The notes beneath the pieces were generated by a model, which saw only the letters and a program-made list of their open reading frames with translations, was not told where the DNA came from and searched no databases. From Lamellibrachia columna (lineage: Eukaryota; Annelida; Polychaeta; Sabellida; Siboglinidae), in the NCBI GenBank assembly GCA_963662155.1, contig OY759263.1, forward strand, positions 19,369,047 to 19,433,046: a stretch of 64,000 nucleotides of DNA, written 5' to 3'. The translations under genes were made by a program, and so were the position numbers. Positions 62,821 to 64,000 of the stretch are shown here, piece after piece. Each line of letters begins with the position of its first letter. The first letter of the stretch is position 1.

Positions 62821-63449
62821 TCCAAGCTCCCGCTAATCAATGAACGAAACGCACCCAGTACGTTTTCGTAGCCCTTGTAAACATATAGTACGGGTAATAA
62901 TTGTATTTTAATTAACACATTTTGCAACATTTCTAAATAATATGTGCTGTTCTAACATGACACAAAGGAAGTAAATAAGCATGCCTGAAATTTACCTTTA
63001 ATAATCAAACAATTAAAATAAATAACTTTAAAGTAGTGTTTTCCGCTCGTAGAGCGTAATTATACCTCTTGCGTATGAATACATAATGTTGTCGTATGTG
63101 CGACACCCGCTAGATGGCGTAACTTTTCGTTGTGTAGGCCTACGCAGAATGTGTTTCTGTTTCTCAAGCGTATACGGCTGAGGTGCGTCTACACTAACAC
63201 TGTGGCAGTGCATGGTTTTTAAGGTTACAATCGTGTATTCCCCGATGTAAATGTGCATGAGTAAGGACATGCCACTAAAAAAATATAAAATGGACAAATG
63301 CACTGATTAAACGAAAAGTCATAGGCCTACATTATTGTTTGATTGATTGATTTTGTTTTGATATCCAATGATACAGAGGATAACACATTAAAGCGTAAGT
63401 ACACTTATTGCCAATGTGATCTTCCTTGTTTTAAAGAATGTCCTTCTCT
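62821..63449. other. CREBZF 5' flank, nothing else recognised
   Basis: AT-rich with a TTGATTGATTGATTTTG run near 63338-63354, which may be the tail of a retroelement. No exon is seen. Confidence 0.45.
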
Positions 63450-63690
63450 AGAGTTAGTGAGTCCATCACAGGTTTTTTTCCAGTTCCCTGCGTGGGACTT
63501 TTTACTTTTCCTGGCATATACATACCGTGCAGATAGAAGGGACCAACGGATTTTACGGTATCTTCCGAAAGACGCAGCAAAGTGGTGTGAATGAAATTGC
63601 CCTAGTTTCGAAACGGCGGAGGTGGTTTCGAACCCCGGTCCCTTCGACCGAAAGCCCGACGCTCTACAACACGACCACCGCGCTTACTGG
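63450..63690 (-). mobile_element. SINE family 2, well-preserved copy
   Basis: On the minus strand the head carries GGTGGTCGTGTTGTAGAGCG and the B box GGTTCGAAACC (plus strand 63624-63634), as expected of a tRNA-derived promoter. The body contains GTTTCGAAACTAGGGCAATT and the 3' end GTCCCACGCAGGGAACTGG. The copy at 45470-45695 is its partner. Family 1 shares the GTTTCGAAAC..GCAATTTCGTTCA segment, so the two families are related. Confidence 0.85.
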
Positions 63691-64000
63691 CCTATTGGAC
63701 GTCACACACCATGCACGTAAACATTTAAAGCAAAACGTTATATATGTACATTTTCTAGTGCTCGTTACAAACTTCGGATGCCGGCTTACAATCAAGAAAC
63801 AACATTATTTTCATATATTTGTTCTGGACAATCCATTTTTAGGTTTTCCTCACACATCATAATACTCATGTTGTATTCGGTCAGGTTTTCAAGAATATTT
63901 GACTGAAATTGAAATGCTTGCTGAAATAATATGCCGCTCATATTGACGGATATTAATATAACCTTAACGCAAGTGACAGTTCTAGCATCCACACCAGACA
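63691..64000. other. Right end of window, nothing recognised
   Basis: AT-rich sequence with only short frames and no exon or repeat that I can support. Confidence 0.4.

Overview
The window is nuclear DNA from an invertebrate animal. It has multi-exon genes with GT-AG introns of about 0.5 to 3.9 kb, animal-type non-LTR retrotransposons, tRNA-derived SINEs, hAT-type DNA transposons and very many tandem repeats. I cannot name the species. A marine lophotrochozoan or deuterostome would fit the C-type lectin/WSC protein and the SINE style, but that is inference.

Layout. (1) Bases 1-21,000 are dominated by at least a dozen unrelated tandem arrays (periods 4, 5, 6, 11, 21, 29, 30, 31, 33, 45, 62 and 76 bp). 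One gene sits among them, on the minus strand: a secreted or membrane protein combining C-type lectin-like domains (CTLDs) with a WSC domain, of which I could join seven coding exons (7431 down to 2521). Its 3' end runs into the 1-2455 minisatellite. (2) Bases 23,010-43,942 hold a complete cytoplasmic dynein 1 intermediate chain gene on the minus strand (12 coding exons, 650 codons, all splice phases checked by hand). Its introns hold LINE remnants, hAT elements, a SINE and a 26-bp minisatellite. (3) Bases 43,943-48,639 are an intergenic stretch with SINE and LINE copies and a perfect 75-nt palindrome. (4) Bases 48,640-49,737 hold SDHAF3 (succinate dehydrogenase assembly factor 3), two exons, plus strand, divergent from the dynein gene. 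(5) Bases 49,738-61,257 hold no gene I can support, but contain a well-preserved hAT element with a perfect 8-bp target duplication. (6) Bases 61,258-62,577 hold a CREBZF (Zhangfei) bZIP gene on the minus strand, in one exon.

The genes do not form a pathway. The dynein chain is a cargo-adaptor scaffold, SDHAF3 is a mitochondrial assembly factor, CREBZF is a nuclear regulator, and the CTLD/WSC protein is probably extracellular. The most interesting points are: a phase-symmetric WSC cassette lying inside a split CTLD; a minisatellite whose unit matches the adjacent splice-donor region of that gene; a frame-neutral 84-nt exon and a candidate 21-nt microexon in the dynein linker; and linkage of DYNC1I with SDHAF3, which also holds on human chromosome 7q21.3. 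I found no previously undescribed multi-gene system. Most long open frames in the window are by-products of tandem repeats whose period is divisible by three.
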